Source: JBICIG01 sp043101605
Lineage (GTDB): Bacteria; Planctomycetota; Phycisphaerae; Phycisphaerales; UBA1924
Assembly: GCA_043101605.1 (NCBI GenBank)
Contig: JBICIG010000096.1
Location: forward strand, 1 to 6,926
Reading direction: 5' to 3'
Length of the DNA stretch: 6,926 bases
This document shows positions 6,220-6,926 of this stretch, piece by piece. The notes beneath the pieces were generated by a model. The model saw only the letters and a list, made by a program, of their open reading frames with translations. It had not been told where the DNA came from and made no database searches. Made by a program: the position numbers and the translations under genes. Positions within the stretch are counted from its first letter, which is position 1. Every line of letters starts with the position of its first letter.

Positions 6220-6780
6220 GTGCCAGACGCGGCTGCCCCTCATCCTCCGAGCCGGTCCCCGGGGCTGGCGGGTTCGATCCGCGAGGCCGCGGGGGACATC
6301 AAACTCGCCCACTCGGTCTTCGCGCTCCCGTTCGCGCTCCTGGCGGCGGTGATGGCGTTCGAGCCGCAGCCGAAGGCGGGCCGCGTCGTCGGCGTCATCG
6401 CGCTGGTGGTCGTCTGCATGGTGCTGGCGCGGACCTGGGCGATGCTCTTCAACCGGATCGTCGACCGCGACATCGACGCGCAGAACCCGCGGACCGATCG
6501 GCGGGCGGTCGCGTCGGGGAGGTTGCCGGTGCGCTCGGCGCGCGCGATCGCCGGGGCGAGCGCGCTGGGGTTCATCGCGGCGTGCGCGATGTTCTGGGTG
6601 TTCTTCGACAACGCGTGGCCGATCGCGCTCTCGGTGCCGACACTGGTGTGGATCGCGTTCTATTCGTTGACCAAGCGATTCACCTGGTGGTGCCATGTGT
6701 TTTTGGGCGGGGCGCTCGCCGCGTCGCCCCTGGCCGCGGCGCTGGCGGTGCGCCCGGGAGCGATCGCCGAGTTCCCCGCG
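6220..6780 (+). CDS. UbiA-family aromatic prenyltransferase, N-terminal part, broken by the contig-end fold-back
   Basis: A membrane enzyme that joins a polyprenyl chain to an aromatic acid in quinone synthesis. 187 residues are genuine here, against roughly 290 in the family. NRIVDRDIDAQNPRT (78-92) is the first Asp-rich, Mg-diphosphate-binding motif (NxxxDxxxD), followed by RRAVASGRL. Hydrophobic segments at about 33-46, 53-71, 104-123 and 127-140 are membrane helices, and KRFTWWCHVFLG (151-162) is a typical UbiA loop. The GTG at 6220 is the only start upstream of the domain, because an in-frame TGA sits at 6214. From 6781 the frame stays open to 6926 but reads inverted DNA, so those residues are false. 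The minus strand from 6926 to 6781 encodes the real continuation, FPALWLLAGMVLLWV. It could be UbiA or the menaquinone-pathway relative MqnP; the fragment does not decide. Confidence 0.85.
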
Positions 6781-6926
6781 ACCCACAGCAGCACCATCCC
6801 CGCGAGCAGCCAGAGCGCGGGGAACTCGGCGATCGCTCCCGGGCGCACCGCCAGCGCCGCGGCCAGGGGCGACGCGGCGAGCGCCCCGCCCAAAAACACA
6901 TGGCACCACCAGGTGACTCGCTGGGT
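6670..6926. repeat. Large terminal inverted repeat (fold-back), probable chimeric contig end
   Basis: Arm 6670-6780 and arm 6816-6926 are reverse complements over 111 bases, with two mismatches (6673/6923 and 6679/6917), both close to the window end. The 35 bases between them (6781-6815) are the reverse complement of what should follow 6780 in the prenyltransferase gene. A sense molecule joined to its own antisense strand explains this; a biological palindrome is much less likely. Confidence 0.9.
6781..6926 (-). other. Inverted second copy of prenyltransferase sequence
   Basis: Read on the minus strand from 6926, the frame gives TQRVTWWCHVFLGG and continues unbroken to FPALWLLAGMVLLWV. It repeats residues 151-187 of the plus-strand gene and extends them by about 12. 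The two mismatches change Lys to Gln and Phe to Val, which could be base errors near a read end or a strain variant. It is not a separate gene. Confidence 0.8.

Noticed and set aside
6208..6909. Minus-strand 233-codon frame at the right end
   Set aside because: It lies opposite the UbiA motifs and spans the fold-back junction at 6780/6781, so part of it is an artefact.
6781..6926. C-terminal extension of the prenyltransferase as read on the plus strand
   Set aside because: The plus frame is open, but the DNA is the reverse complement of the gene itself, so the residues are not real.
1..6926. Absence of CTAG, tRNA or rRNA genes, CRISPR arrays and insertion sequences
   Set aside because: CTAG is generally rare in bacteria and limited by stop codons, so its absence says little. 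No cloverleaf, spaced repeat array or transposase was seen.

Overview
The window is GC-rich (roughly two thirds G+C). It most likely comes from a planctomycete of the class Phycisphaerae, probably a draft or metagenome contig that ends at base 6926. The best taxonomic clue is the C-terminal module on both large secreted proteins: two repeats with Asp-rich loops, four fixed cysteines, ending in Gly-Cys. It resembles the 'GC-type dockerin' tail common on secreted proteins of Phycisphaerae. This placement comes from remembered family knowledge, not a database search.

Left part, minus strand. At the window edge is the N-terminal third or less of a DNA methyltransferase with a DPPF motif (1-278, GTG start, good Shine-Dalgarno). 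Upstream of it on the same strand is a small kinase-fold protein of the WaaP/InaA lipopolysaccharide-kinase type (383-1216). A 349-bp divergent spacer (1217-1565) with several inverted repeats separates these from the plus-strand genes.

Centre, plus strand. Two secreted proteases lie in tandem. The first (1566-3977, 803 aa) is an M12B/reprolysin-like zinc metalloprotease. It has a signal peptide, a propeptide with a CGV cysteine-switch-like motif, an HEXXHXXXXXH site with a Met-turn, two related beta-sandwich-type modules and the C-terminal module. A strong stem-loop (4002-4031) separates it from the second (4075-6171, 698 aa), a kexin/furin-like subtilisin (S8B) with propeptide, catalytic Asp/His/Ser, P domain and the same C-terminal module. 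The subtilisin appears to keep the acidic residues that give furin its preference for arginine. The metalloprotease has a single Arg just before its catalytic domain. A convertase-zymogen partnership is therefore a reasonable but unproven reading.

Right end, plus strand. A UbiA-family prenyltransferase begins at a GTG at 6220. Its genuine sequence stops at 6780. There the window folds back on itself: 6781-6926 is the reverse complement of the gene's own sequence, which looks like a chimeric contig end. Read on the minus strand, the fold-back supplies about a dozen more residues of the real protein.

One genome-scale signal stands out: the palindrome ACGT does not occur anywhere in the 6926 bases, although about 20 copies are expected. 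Every Asp/Asn/His/Tyr-Val codon pair I checked (18 of 18) uses a T-ending first codon, which avoids it.
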